Source of the DNA: Rhodovulum sulfidophilum
Lineage (GTDB): Bacteria; Pseudomonadota; Alphaproteobacteria; Rhodobacterales; Rhodobacteraceae
Length of the DNA: 64,000 bases
NCBI GenBank assembly: GCA_003241785.1
Contig: QFPW01000006.1
Location: 186,001 to 250,000, forward strand
Direction: 5' to 3'
Below the pieces are notes generated by a model. That model had not been told where the DNA came from. It saw only the letters and a program-made list of their open reading frames with translations, and did not search any database. The position numbers were made by a program, and so were the translations under genes. Positions 16,666 through 25,361 of the stretch are shown here, piece after piece; position 1 is the stretch's first letter, and each line of letters begins with the position of its first letter.

Positions 16666-17289
16666 TTGGCCGATCTCGTCGCAAAGGCCGCGATCGACCG
16701 GCGCATCGCCGCCGTCGTCGCCCCGACCATCGAAGGTCTGGGATTCGAACTCGTACGCATCCGCCTGATGAGCGGCAAGCGCGCCGTCCTGCAGATCATG
16801 GCCGAGCGGCCCGAGGGCTGGATCGAGGTCGACGACTGCGCGAGGATCAGCCGCGCGGTCTCCGCCGTGCTCGACGTCGAGGACCCGATCTCGGGCGAGT
16901 ACACGCTCGAGGTGTCGAGCCCGGGCATCGACCGGCCGCTGACCCGGCTCAAGGATTTCGAGCGCTACGCCGATTACGAGGTGCGGCTCGAGACCTCCGA
17001 GCTGATCGAGGGCCGCAAGCGCTTCAAGGGCGTGCTGCACGGCGTCGAGGGCAACGAGGTCCTGATCGAGATCGCCGAGGGCGTGATCGGGCTCGATTTC
17101 GACTGGCTGACCGACGCGAAGCTGGTGCTGACCGACGAGCTGATCGCCGAGAGCCTCGCCGCCCGCAAGGAGCAGGGCTTCGAGGAAGACATCGACACCG
17201 CCGATTTCGACGAGATCGAGACCGAGGAGGACGGAGCCGAAGAGCCCGACGCCTCCGTAACGACCGAGCAAGACGAGGAAAAACGATGA
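16666..17289 (+). CDS. rimP: Ribosome maturation factor RimP
   Basis: RimP assists maturation of the 30S subunit. The 207-residue protein contains the family core EVSSPGIDRPLTRLKDF and an acidic C-terminal tail (about residues 165-207). The best start is TTG at 16666, with AAGGAG at 16652-16657 8 bases upstream. It gives the usual N-terminus (ADLVAKAAIDRR), and no ATG lies nearby. The stop overlaps the nusA ATG as ATGA. The gene heads the conserved rimP-nusA-ylxR-infB operon. Confidence 0.94.
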   Translation: MADLVAKAAIDRRIAAVVAPTIEGLGFELVRIRLMSGKRAVLQIMAERPEGWIEVDDCARISRAVSAVLDVEDPISGEYTLEVSSPGIDRPLTRLKDFERYADYEVRLETSELIEGRKRFKGVLHGVEGNEVLIEIAEGVIGLDFDWLTDAKLVLTDELIAESLAARKEQGFEEDIDTADFDEIETEEDGAEEPDASVTTEQDEEKR

Positions 17290-18923
17290 GCGTGACCTCC
17301 GCCAACCGCCTGGAGCTGTTGCAGATCGCCGACGCGGTCGCCCGGGAGAAGATGATCGACCCGACCCTCGTGATCGAGGCGATGGAAGATTCGCTCGGCA
17401 AGGCGGCGCGCTCGCGCTACGGCGCCGAATACGACATCCGCGCCAAGATCGACCGCAAGTCGGGCGAGCTCTTCATGACGCGCTACCGGGAAGTGGTCGA
17501 GGAGGTGGAGAACCACTTCACCCAGCTCACGCTCGAGGACGCGCGCACGATCAAGGCCGACGCCCAGATCGGCGATTTCCTGACCGATCCGCTGCCGCCG
17601 ATGGACTTCGGCCGCATCGCCGCGCAGTCGGCGAAGCAGGTCATCATGCAGAAGGTCCGCGAGGCGGAGCGCGAGCGGCAGTACGAGGAATTCAAGGACC
17701 GCGTCGGCGAGATCATCAACGGTCTCGTGAAGCGGACCGAATACGGCAATGTGATCGTGGACGTCGGCCGGGGCGAGGCGATCCTGCGCCGCGACCAGCT
17801 GATCCAGCGCGAGGCCTTCCGCAACGGCGACCGCGTCCGCGCGCTGGTCCGCGACGTCCGGCTCGAGACCCGGGGCCCGCAGATCTTCCTCAGCCGCACC
17901 GCGCCGGAATTCCTCGCCGAGCTCTTCAAGATGGAAGTGCCGGAGATCTACGACGGCGTCATCGAGATCAAGGCGGTCGCCCGCGATCCGGGCTCGCGCG
18001 CCAAGATGGGCGTGATCTCCTACGACAATTCGATCGACCCGGTCGGCGCCTGCGTCGGCATGCGGGGCAGCCGCGTGCAGGCGGTGGTGGCCGAGCTCCA
18101 GGGCGAGAAGATCGACATCATCCCGTGGAACCAGGATCCGGCGACCTTCCTCGTGAACGCGCTGCAGCCCGCCGAGGTCTCGAAGGTCGTGTTCGACGAG
18201 GACAGCGAGCGGATCGAGGTCGTGGTGCCCGACGAGCAGCTTAGCCTCGCGATCGGCCGCCGCGGCCAGAACGTGCGGCTCGCGAGCCAGCTCACCGGCT
18301 TCGACATCGACATCCTGACCGAGGCGCAGGAGAGCGAGCGGCGCCAGGCCGAATTCGCCGAGCGCACCGCGCTCTTCATGGAGACGATGAACGTCGACGA
18401 GATGGTCGCGCAGCTCCTCGTCGCCGAGGGTTTTGCAACCCTCGAGGAAATCGCCTATGTTGATCTCGACGAATTGCTGAGCATCGACGGATTCGACGAG
18501 ACCACCGCCGAGGAACTTCAGGCGCGGGCCCGGGAATCGCTCGACGAGATCAATGCCAAGGCGATCGAACGCGCGAAGGAACTCGGCGTCGAGCAGAGCC
18601 TGTTTGATTTCGAGGGGCTGACACCCCAGATGATCGAGGCGCTGGCCGAGGACGGGATCAAGACGCTCGAGGATTTCGCGACCTGCGCGGACTGGGAGCT
18701 CGCCGGCGGCTACACGACGGTCGATGGCAAGCGGGTCAAGGACAATGGCCTGCTCGAGAAGTTCGACATGAGCCTCGAGGAGGCCCAGACGCTGATCATG
18801 AGCGCGCGCGTTCAGCTCGGCTGGGTATCGGCCGAGGAACTCGCCGCCGAGCAGGCCGAGGACGCGGGCGACGCCGACGCGGAACCGGCCGAGGGCGGCG
18901 CGGAAGAGGAAGAGAAGGCCTGA
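17286..18923 (+). CDS. nusA: Transcription termination/antitermination protein NusA
   Basis: NusA binds RNA polymerase and nascent RNA and modulates pausing, termination and antitermination. Its 545 residues contain an N-terminal polymerase-binding domain and an S1 domain (around GNVIVDVGRGEAILRRDQ). Two KH domains follow (GMRGSRVQAVVAEL and AIGRRGQNVRLASQL), then two helix-hairpin-helix acidic repeats (LVAEGFATLEEIAYV and LAEDGIKTLEDFATC), as in most proteobacteria. The ATG overlaps the rimP stop. Confidence 0.97.
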   Translation: MSVTSANRLELLQIADAVAREKMIDPTLVIEAMEDSLGKAARSRYGAEYDIRAKIDRKSGELFMTRYREVVEEVENHFTQLTLEDARTIKADAQIGDFLTDPLPPMDFGRIAAQSAKQVIMQKVREAERERQYEEFKDRVGEIINGLVKRTEYGNVIVDVGRGEAILRRDQLIQREAFRNGDRVRALVRDVRLETRGPQIFLSRTAPEFLAELFKMEVPEIYDGVIEIKAVARDPGSRAKMGVISYDNSIDPVGACVGMRGSRVQAVVAELQGEKIDIIPWNQDPATFLVNALQPAEVSKVVFDEDSERIEVVVPDEQLSLAIGRRGQNVRLASQLTGFDIDILTEAQESERRQAEFAERTALFMETMNVDEMVAQLLVAEGFATLEEIAYVDLDELLSIDGFDETTAEELQARARESLDEINAKAIERAKELGVEQSLFDFEGLTPQMIEALAEDGIKTLEDFATCADWELAGGYTTVDGKRVKDNGLLEKFDMSLEEAQTLIMSARVQLGWVSAEELAAEQAEDAGDADAEPAEGGAEEEEKA

Positions 18924-18934
18924 GGTCCACGACG

Positions 18935-19585
18935 ATGACGCGCGGGGGGCGGACCAGGGACCGGGACGATCCGGAGCGGCGCTGCCTCGTCACGCGGGAG
19001 ACCGGGCCGAAGACCGGGCTGATCCGGTTCGTGGTCGGACCCGACGACGCGGTGGTGCCGGATCTGGCCGGCAAGCTGCCGGGCCGCGGGCTCTGGGTCA
19101 CCGCCGACGCGGGCGTGCTCGCCCAGGCGGTGAAGCGGGGCGGGTTCTCGCGGGCGGCGAAGCGGCCGGTCACCGCGCCCGACGATCTGGTGGCGCGGGT
19201 CGAGACGATGCTGGCGGGACGGGTCGTCGATCTGATCGCGCTGGCGCGGAAGGCCGGCGAGGCGCTCGCCGGTCTCGAGAAGGTCAAGGCGGCGCTCGTC
19301 GCGAACGAGGTGGCGCTCTTGGTGCAGGCCTCGGACGGGTCGGTTCGGGGCCGGTCGGAGCTGCGTCCCCCCCGGGGCGCGGACAGCCTGATTTCATGCC
19401 TTTCGGCCCACGAATTGGGTTTGGCATTCGGGCGCGATAGTGTGATACACGCAGCCGTGCTCGGGGGGGGCCTCGGCGAGCGGATCAGGGAAGAAGCCTC
19501 GCGGTTGGCGGGGTTCAGGATGGCCGATGCCGCCAAGGCGGGCGCGGCCGGGGCGAACGGCGAGGATCGCGCGTCGGTGGATTGA
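18935..19585 (+). CDS. YlxR (DUF448) and L7Ae/YlxQ-like fusion RNA-binding protein
   Basis: A 216-residue protein between nusA and infB. The N-terminal 80 residues are a YlxR-type domain (RRCLVTRE, LIRFVVGPDD and the GRGLWV loop). The following region resembles a ribosomal L7Ae/YlxQ fold (VDLIALARKAGEALAGLEKV), ending in a low-complexity Ala/Gly tail. In Firmicutes these are two separate genes, ylxR and ylxQ. The fused form is usual in alphaproteobacteria. An RNA- or ribosome-related role is implied by fold and operon, but the exact function is unknown. The ATG is 11 bases after the nusA stop. Confidence 0.87.
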   Translation: MTRGGRTRDRDDPERRCLVTRETGPKTGLIRFVVGPDDAVVPDLAGKLPGRGLWVTADAGVLAQAVKRGGFSRAAKRPVTAPDDLVARVETMLAGRVVDLIALARKAGEALAGLEKVKAALVANEVALLVQASDGSVRGRSELRPPRGADSLISCLSAHELGLAFGRDSVIHAAVLGGGLGERIREEASRLAGFRMADAAKAGAAGANGEDRASVD

Positions 19586-19639
19586 GACGCGCGCATCGGC
19601 ATGGCGGGGGAAGGCTCCCGCGGGAAAGGCTAGATCGGG

Positions 19640-22186
19640 ATGACGAATATCAAGGACAACGACGGCAAGGGCAAACCTCTGGGCATGCGGGGCGGTCCGT
19701 CCGCCGGCGGCACGGAGACGAGTCATGTCCGTCAGAGCTTCAGCCACGGACGGACCAAGTCCGTGACCGTGGAGCACAAGCGCAAGCGCGTCGTCGTCCC
19801 GAAGACCGGCGCGGCGGCCACCGCGGCCAATCCGCGCGGCGCCATCGCGCAGAATCTGAGCCAGGCGGAATTCGATCGCCGGCTGAAGGCGGTGGAGGCC
19901 GCGAAGGCGCAGGAGGCCGAGCGCGCCCAGAAGGAGCGCGAGGCCGCCGTCGCCCGCGAGGCCGAGCTCAACCGTCTCCGCGCGGAGAAGGAAGCCGCCG
20001 AGCGCGCCGTGCGCGAGGCGGAGATCCGCGAGCAGCGCGCCGCCGCGCTCGCCGAGGAACAGGCCGCCGAGGCGGCGCGCCAGGCCGAGGCCAAGGCCGC
20101 CGCCGCGACGCGCGCCAAGGCCGCGCCGCGCGGCGACGCCGCGCCGCTCGATCCCGCGGCGGCCCAGGCCGAGGCGGCCCGCGCCGAGGCCGGCCGCGTC
20201 GTCACCGGCAACAAGAAGCCGGCGACCGTGTTCAAGCCGGCGGCCGACGAGAAGAAGACCGCGCGCGCCAAGGGCGACGACGACCGTCGCCGCTCGGGCA
20301 AGCTCACGATCGCCAACGCCACCAACGAGGATGGCCGCCAGCGCTCGATGGCCGCGATGAAGCGCCGCCAGGAGCGTGACCGCCGCCGCATGGCCGGCCA
20401 TGGCGGCGAGCGCGAGAAGATCGTGCGCGAGGTCAACGTGCCCGACGCGATCACCGTGCAGGAGCTCGCCAACCGCATGGCCGAGCGGGTCGCCGCCGTG
20501 GTGAAGGTCCTGATGCAGAACGGCATCATGGCGACGCAGAACCAGACGATCGACGCCGAGACCGCCGCCCTCATCGTCGAGGATTTCGGCCACCGCGTCG
20601 TCCGCGTCTCGGATTCCGACGTCGAGGACGTGATCGTCCAGGCGTCCGAGGACGACGAGGCGAATCTCGCCCCGCGCGCCCCGGTCGTCACGATCATGGG
20701 CCACGTCGACCACGGCAAGACCTCGCTGCTCGACGCGATCCGCAAGACCAGCGTCGTCTCCGGCGAGGCGGGCGGCATCACCCAGCATATCGGCGCCTAT
20801 CAGGTGACGACCGAGAGCGGCCAGGTGATCACCTTCCTCGACACGCCGGGCCACGCCGCCTTCACCTCGATGCGCGCCCGCGGCGCCCAGGTGACGGATA
20901 TCGTCGTTCTGGTCGTGGCCGCCGACGACAGCGTCATGCCGCAGACCATCGAGGCGATCAGCCATGCGAAGGCCGCCGGCGTGCCGATGATCGTCGCGAT
21001 CAACAAGATCGACAAGCCGGGCGCCGACGCGAACCGGGTCCGCACCCAGCTCCTCAACCACGAGGTCGTGGTCGAGGAGATGGGCGGCGAGGTGCTCGAC
21101 GTCGAGGTCTCGGCCCTGACCGGCAAGGGTCTCGACACGCTGCTCGAGAACATCGCGCTGCAGGCCGAGCTGCTCGACCTCACCGCCAACCCCGACCGCC
21201 AGGCCGAGGGCGCGGTGATCGAGGCCAAGCTCGACGTCGGCCGCGGTCCGGTCGCGACGGTCCTGGTGCAGAAGGGCACGCTGCGTCGTGGCGACATCTT
21301 CGTCGTCGGCGAGCAGTGGGGCAAGGTGCGCGCGCTGCTCAACGACAAGGGCGAGCGCGTCGACGAGGCCGGCCCCTCGGTTCCGGTCGAGGTCCTCGGC
21401 CTCAACGGCACGCCCGAGGCGGGCGACGTCCTGAACGTCGTCGAGGAGGAGGCGCGGGCCCGCGAGATCGGCGACTACCGCGCCCGTCTCGCCCGCGACA
21501 AGCGCGCGGCGGCCGGTTCGGCGACCACGCTCGACCAGCTGCTCGCGAAGGCCAAGGCCGACAAGGACGTCAAGGAACTGCCGATCGTCGTCAAATCCGA
21601 CGTGCAGGGTTCCGCCGAGGCGATCGTCCAGGCGATGGAGAAGATCGGCAACGCCGAGGTCCGCGTCCGGGTGCTGCATTCCGGCGTCGGTGCGATCACC
21701 GAATCGGACGTGACCCTCGCCGAGGCCTCGAACGCGCCGATCATCGGCTTCAACGTCCGCGCCAACGCGCCGGCTCGCGAGAGCGCGAACCAGAAGGGCG
21801 TCGAGATCCGCTACTATTCGATCATCTACGATCTGGTGGACGACGTGAAGAAGGCGGCCTCGGGCCTGCTCTCGCCGGAGGTGAAGGAGAAGTTCGTCGG
21901 CTACGCCACGATCAAGGAGGTCTTCAAGATCACCGGCATCGGCAAGGTCGCGGGCTGCATCGTCACCGAGGGCGTGGCGCGCCGCGCGGCGGGCGTCCGC
22001 CTGCTCCGCGACAACGTCGTGATCCATCAGGGCAAGCTGAAGACGCTGAAGCGCTTCAAGGACGAGGTCCGCGAGGTGCAGGTGCAGCAGGAATGCGGCA
22101 TGGCCTTCGAGAACTACGAGGACATCCGCGAGGGCGACGTGATCGAGATCTTCGAGACCGAGGAGGTCGTGCGCCAGCTCGCCTGA
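19640..22186 (+). CDS. infB: Translation initiation factor IF-2
   Basis: IF-2 is the GTPase that delivers initiator tRNA to the 30S subunit and promotes subunit joining. It has 848 residues. A long Ala/Glu/Arg-rich, probably coiled-coil N-terminal region (about residues 65-170) precedes the IF2 N-terminal domain (ITVQELANRMAERVAAVVK). The GTPase domain follows, with GHVDHGKT at about residue 354, DTPGH and NKID, and then the C-terminal beta-barrel domains. Length and motifs are complete. A strong terminator follows. Confidence 0.97.
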   Translation: MTNIKDNDGKGKPLGMRGGPSAGGTETSHVRQSFSHGRTKSVTVEHKRKRVVVPKTGAAATAANPRGAIAQNLSQAEFDRRLKAVEAAKAQEAERAQKEREAAVAREAELNRLRAEKEAAERAVREAEIREQRAAALAEEQAAEAARQAEAKAAAATRAKAAPRGDAAPLDPAAAQAEAARAEAGRVVTGNKKPATVFKPAADEKKTARAKGDDDRRRSGKLTIANATNEDGRQRSMAAMKRRQERDRRRMAGHGGEREKIVREVNVPDAITVQELANRMAERVAAVVKVLMQNGIMATQNQTIDAETAALIVEDFGHRVVRVSDSDVEDVIVQASEDDEANLAPRAPVVTIMGHVDHGKTSLLDAIRKTSVVSGEAGGITQHIGAYQVTTESGQVITFLDTPGHAAFTSMRARGAQVTDIVVLVVAADDSVMPQTIEAISHAKAAGVPMIVAINKIDKPGADANRVRTQLLNHEVVVEEMGGEVLDVEVSALTGKGLDTLLENIALQAELLDLTANPDRQAEGAVIEAKLDVGRGPVATVLVQKGTLRRGDIFVVGEQWGKVRALLNDKGERVDEAGPSVPVEVLGLNGTPEAGDVLNVVEEEARAREIGDYRARLARDKRAAAGSATTLDQLLAKAKADKDVKELPIVVKSDVQGSAEAIVQAMEKIGNAEVRVRVLHSGVGAITESDVTLAEASNAPIIGFNVRANAPARESANQKGVEIRYYSIIYDLVDDVKKAASGLLSPEVKEKFVGYATIKEVFKITGIGKVAGCIVTEGVARRAAGVRLLRDNVVIHQGKLKTLKRFKDEVREVQVQQECGMAFENYEDIREGDVIEIFETEEVVRQLA

Positions 22187-22228
22187 TCCGTCCGCCAAAG
22201 CGGACGATGCCTCTGGAACTGTCGGGAA

Positions 22229-22259
22229 GGGGCGGGCAATCATGGGCCCGCCCCTTTTT
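22229..22259 (+). terminator. Intrinsic terminator after infB
   Basis: GGGGCGGGC (22229-22237) pairs with GCCCGCCCC (22246-22254) around an 8-base loop and is followed by TTTTT. It separates the rimP-infB operon from pfkB, whose ATG is 34 bases further on. Confidence 0.85.
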
Positions 22260-22292
22260 CCGTTTTCCGGCCCATTTTCCGAAGGATATCCG

Positions 22293-23222
22293 ATGAAGCC
22301 GATCGTCACGCTCACGCTCAACCCGGCGATCGACGGCGCCTGCGAGACCGATCTGGTGCGCCCGACGCACAAGATCCGCACCCGCGGCGACGCCTATCAC
22401 CCGGGTGGCGGCGGCATCAACGTGGCCCGCGTGATCACCGAGCTCGGCGGACCGGCGACGGCGGTCTATCTCGCGGGCGGCGCCACCGGCGGCGTGCTCG
22501 ACGAGCTCATGGCCGAGGCGGGCCTCGCGAGCGAGCGGGTCACCATCGCCGGGCATACGCGGATCAGCCTGACGGTCTTCGAGGCGGAGACCGGGCAGGA
22601 ATACCGCTTCGTGCCCGAGGGGCCCGAAGTCAGCCCCTCGGAATGGCTGGCCTGCCTCGAGATGATCGACGCGCTCGATTTCGACTGGCTGGTGATCTCC
22701 GGCAGCGGGCCGCGCGGCCTGCCGGCCGATTGCTTCGTGACGCTGACCCATCGCGCGCGCAACCGGGGCGCGAAGGTCGTGCTCGATTCCTCCGGCCCCG
22801 CCTTCGCGGCGACGATCGAGGCGGGCGGGCTCACGCTGATCAAGCCGAGCGTGGGCGAGCTGCGCGCGCTGACCGGCCTCGCGCTCGAGGACCGCGACGA
22901 GGTGGCCGAGGTGGCGCGCGAGATCGTCGATTCGGGCCGGGCCGAGATGGTCGCGGTGACCATGGGCCACGAGGGCGCGCTGCTCGCGAGCCGGGAGGCG
23001 AACTTCGCCCGGCCCGCGCCCGACGTGCCGGTCCGCAGCGCCACCGGCGCCGGCGACAGCTTCGTCGGCGGCATGACGCTCGCGCTCGCCGAGGGCAAGG
23101 CGGCGCGCACCGCCTTCCTGATCGGCATGGCGGCGGGCAGCGCGAGCGTGATGCACCCCGGCACCGGCCTCTGCCGCCGCGCCGATGTCGAGCGGCTGCA
23201 CGCCGCGCTGGTGGCGGGCTAG
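22293..23222 (+). CDS. pfkB: PfkB-family 6-phosphofructokinase / 1-phosphofructokinase-type kinase
   Basis: This ribokinase-family sugar-phosphate kinase has 309 residues, the same length as E. coli Pfk-2, and strong resemblance along its length: TLTLNPAID, the GGGGINVAR substrate motif, VLDSSGPA, IKPSVGEL and the catalytic GAGDSFVGGMTLAL. It probably phosphorylates fructose-6-phosphate. Tagatose-6-phosphate or fructose-1-phosphate are alternatives within the family. I chose the ATG at 22293 (AAGGA upstream), because the more upstream in-frame start lies in the terminator. It converges with the MFS gene 23 bases downstream. Confidence 0.87.
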   Translation: MKPIVTLTLNPAIDGACETDLVRPTHKIRTRGDAYHPGGGGINVARVITELGGPATAVYLAGGATGGVLDELMAEAGLASERVTIAGHTRISLTVFEAETGQEYRFVPEGPEVSPSEWLACLEMIDALDFDWLVISGSGPRGLPADCFVTLTHRARNRGAKVVLDSSGPAFAATIEAGGLTLIKPSVGELRALTGLALEDRDEVAEVAREIVDSGRAEMVAVTMGHEGALLASREANFARPAPDVPVRSATGAGDSFVGGMTLALAEGKAARTAFLIGMAAGSASVMHPGTGLCRRADVERLHAALVAG

Positions 23223-23245
23223 GAGCCCGCCCCCGGCGACGGCGG

Positions 23246-24421
23246 TCAGTGCCCGCCGTCGGCCATGTCGGCGCTCTTCATGTGATGGGCGAGCGCCAGC
23301 ACCAGCAGATAGAGCAGCGGCAGCGTGGCGAAGATCGGGCCGAGGCCGGTCCTGTGCGCGACGAAGCCGATGAAGGACGGCGCGAACAGCATCCCCGAAT
23401 AGCCGAGGAAGGTGACGAGCGAGATGCCGACCCCCGGTGCCAGGCCGGGCAGGTTGCCCGCCGCCGAGAAGGCGATCGGCACCAGGTTCGAGATCCCGAG
23501 CCCCGCGATCGCGAAGCCCGCGATCGCCACCGCCGGATTGGGCGCGAAGCCCGCCGCGAGAAGGCCGGCGGCCGCGATCAGCGCCGAGACACGCAGCGTG
23601 CGGACCGCGCCGAACCGGTCGCGGATCGGGTCGCCGCTGAAGCGCATCACCGCCATGGTCGCCGAGAAGGCGGCGAAGGCGAGGCCGGAGACCTCGACCG
23701 AGGCGCCGAGCTCGGTCCGCAGGTAGAGCGCGCTCCAGTCGAGCACCGAGCCCTCGGGGATCATGCACATGAGTGCGACGACGCCGATCAGCCAGGGCAG
23801 CGCGGTGCGCGGCAGGCGGATCGGGGTCTTCTCCGTCGCCGGGGGCGCGCGGTCGTGCCGGAGCGAGGTCCAGACGAGCGCGAGGAACAGCAGGCAGACG
23901 ACGACGATCGCCACCGTCTGCGCCAGGTCGCCGAACCGGCCGAGAAGAAAGCCGCCGGTCGCCGCGCCGATCAGCCCGCCGAGGCTCCAGAAGCCGTGGC
24001 AGGAGGACATGATCGCCCGTCGCATCGACCGCTCGACCGAGACCGCGTTGGCGTTCATCGCGACGTCCATGCCGCCGACGACGCCGCCGAAGACGAACAG
24101 CGCCACGAAGGCGGCCGGCACGGAGGGGGCGAGCGTCAGCAGGAGCCAGCAGGGCGCGAGGCAGAAGGCCAGCGCCCGCAGCACCCGGCGCGAGCCGTCA
24201 TGCGCGATCGCCGCGCCGATCAGCGGCATGGTGACGAGCGAGCCGACCCCGAAGGCGAGGATCATGAGCCCGAGCATCGCCTCGTCGATGCCGAGCGCGG
24301 TCTTGAAGCCCGGGATGCGCGGGGCCCAGTTGCCGACGAGATAGCCGTTGAGCAGGAAGACCACCGAGACCGCGATCCGCTCGCGGGGCATCAGGCGGGG
24401 GCTGGCGGCGATGTCGGTCAT
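23246..24421 (-). CDS. MFS transporter (YbjJ/fucose-permease-like)
   Basis: A 391-residue inner-membrane protein with about twelve hydrophobic segments and MFS-type loops (FGVGSLVTMPLIG; RRAIMSSCHGFWSLGGLIGA). It looks like the YbjJ branch of the major facilitator superfamily. The substrate cannot be read from the sequence. Its ATG overlaps the deoR-type gene stop as ATGA, so the regulator and transporter form one coupled operon, facing the polyamine deacetylase gene across a shared control region. Confidence 0.85.
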   Translation of the reverse strand: MTDIAASPRLMPRERIAVSVVFLLNGYLVGNWAPRIPGFKTALGIDEAMLGLMILAFGVGSLVTMPLIGAAIAHDGSRRVLRALAFCLAPCWLLLTLAPSVPAAFVALFVFGGVVGGMDVAMNANAVSVERSMRRAIMSSCHGFWSLGGLIGAATGGFLLGRFGDLAQTVAIVVVCLLFLALVWTSLRHDRAPPATEKTPIRLPRTALPWLIGVVALMCMIPEGSVLDWSALYLRTELGASVEVSGLAFAAFSATMAVMRFSGDPIRDRFGAVRTLRVSALIAAAGLLAAGFAPNPAVAIAGFAIAGLGISNLVPIAFSAAGNLPGLAPGVGISLVTFLGYSGMLFAPSFIGFVAHRTGLGPIFATLPLLYLLVLALAHHMKSADMADGGH

Positions 24422-25203
24422 GCCCCGGTCTCCACCTCGATGAGTTCCGGGCCGAGGCTCGCGAGCCGCTCGCGCACCGAGGGCGCGAGGCCGGCCTCGA
24501 TGACGAGCGTGTCGCAGGCGGCGAGCTCGATCACCGAGACCGGCCCGGCGGTCCCGATCTTGCCCCGGTCGCAGGCGGTCGCGACCGCGCCGCTGTTCGC
24601 GGCCAGCCGCCGCTTCACGACGCCGTCCTCGACCGAATGCGCGGTCAGGGCGCCGTCGGGATCGAGGCCGCAGGTCCCGAGCAGCAGGAGGTCGGGCCGC
24701 AGCGTGGCGATCTCCTCGAGCGCGCGCGCGCCGATCGCCGCGCCGATCTCGGGATCGACCCGGCCGCCGATCGCGACGAGGCTCGCGCCCCGCGCCTCGA
24801 CCAGCGCCGCGGCGATCGCGGGCGCGTGGGTCACCAGCGTGACGCCGCCGAGATCGGCGCTGGCCGCCAGCGCGCGGGCGGTGGCGAGGTTGGTGGTGCC
24901 CGCGTCGAGGAAGACGGTCATCCCCGGCAGGACCAGCCGGGCGAGCGCCGCGCCGAGCGCCTGTTTCGCGTCGGCGGCGAGCTGGGCGCGGCTGCTGTTC
25001 GGGCCGCGCGACGGCGTGGCGGGCAGGGCGCCGCCATAGACGCGCCGGCAGCGGCCGGCGGCGGCCAGCGCGCGCAGGTCGCGCCTTATCGTGTCCTCGG
25101 AGGTTTCGAAGTCGCGGGCGAGTTCGGCGGCGACGACCCGGCCCTCGCGCAGAAGGCGGGACTCGATCGCGTCGAGCCGTTCGGAAGTCAGGAGGCTGCT
25201 CAT
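24418..25203 (-). CDS. DeoR/GlpR family transcriptional regulator
   Basis: A 261-residue repressor-type protein. The N-terminal DeoR helix-turn-helix reads LLREGRVVAAELARDFETS and then EDTIRRDLRALAAAGRCRR. The C-terminal sugar-isomerase-like sensor domain shows VFLDAGTTN and a phosphosugar-binding-like LLLLGTCGLDPDGALT. Such regulators usually respond to a phosphorylated sugar. It probably controls itself with the MFS gene and perhaps the divergent deacetylase gene through the repeats at 25238-25263. The inducer is unknown. Confidence 0.9.
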   Translation of the reverse strand: MSSLLTSERLDAIESRLLREGRVVAAELARDFETSEDTIRRDLRALAAAGRCRRVYGGALPATPSRGPNSSRAQLAADAKQALGAALARLVLPGMTVFLDAGTTNLATARALAASADLGGVTLVTHAPAIAAALVEARGASLVAIGGRVDPEIGAAIGARALEEIATLRPDLLLLGTCGLDPDGALTAHSVEDGVVKRRLAANSGAVATACDRGKIGTAGPVSVIELAACDTLVIEAGLAPSVRERLASLGPELIEVETGA

Positions 25204-25237
25204 GATATTCTTATCTTTTTAAAGGCAACGCGCAGTA

Positions 25238-25263
25238 TCGTGCGAAAACGTGCATATTCGTGC
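25238..25263. promoter_or_regulatory. Operator-like triple repeat of (T/A)CGTGC at 10-base intervals
   Basis: TCGTGC (25238), ACGTGC (25248) and TCGTGC (25258) lie exactly 10 bases apart, one helical turn, 35 to 60 bases upstream of the DeoR-family start and about 100 bases before the divergent deacetylase gene. Direct repeats phased with the helix are typical of DeoR-family operators. That this regulator binds them is inferred. Confidence 0.55.
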
Positions 25264-25361
25264 GCGCGCCCGCTGTCAAGCGATCCGAGGGGGGGACGGG
25301 CGGAGTTGCCGGTTCCGGGAGGGGCCGCTACCGTCGCCGGCGCGAACTGGGAGGAAGCTTC

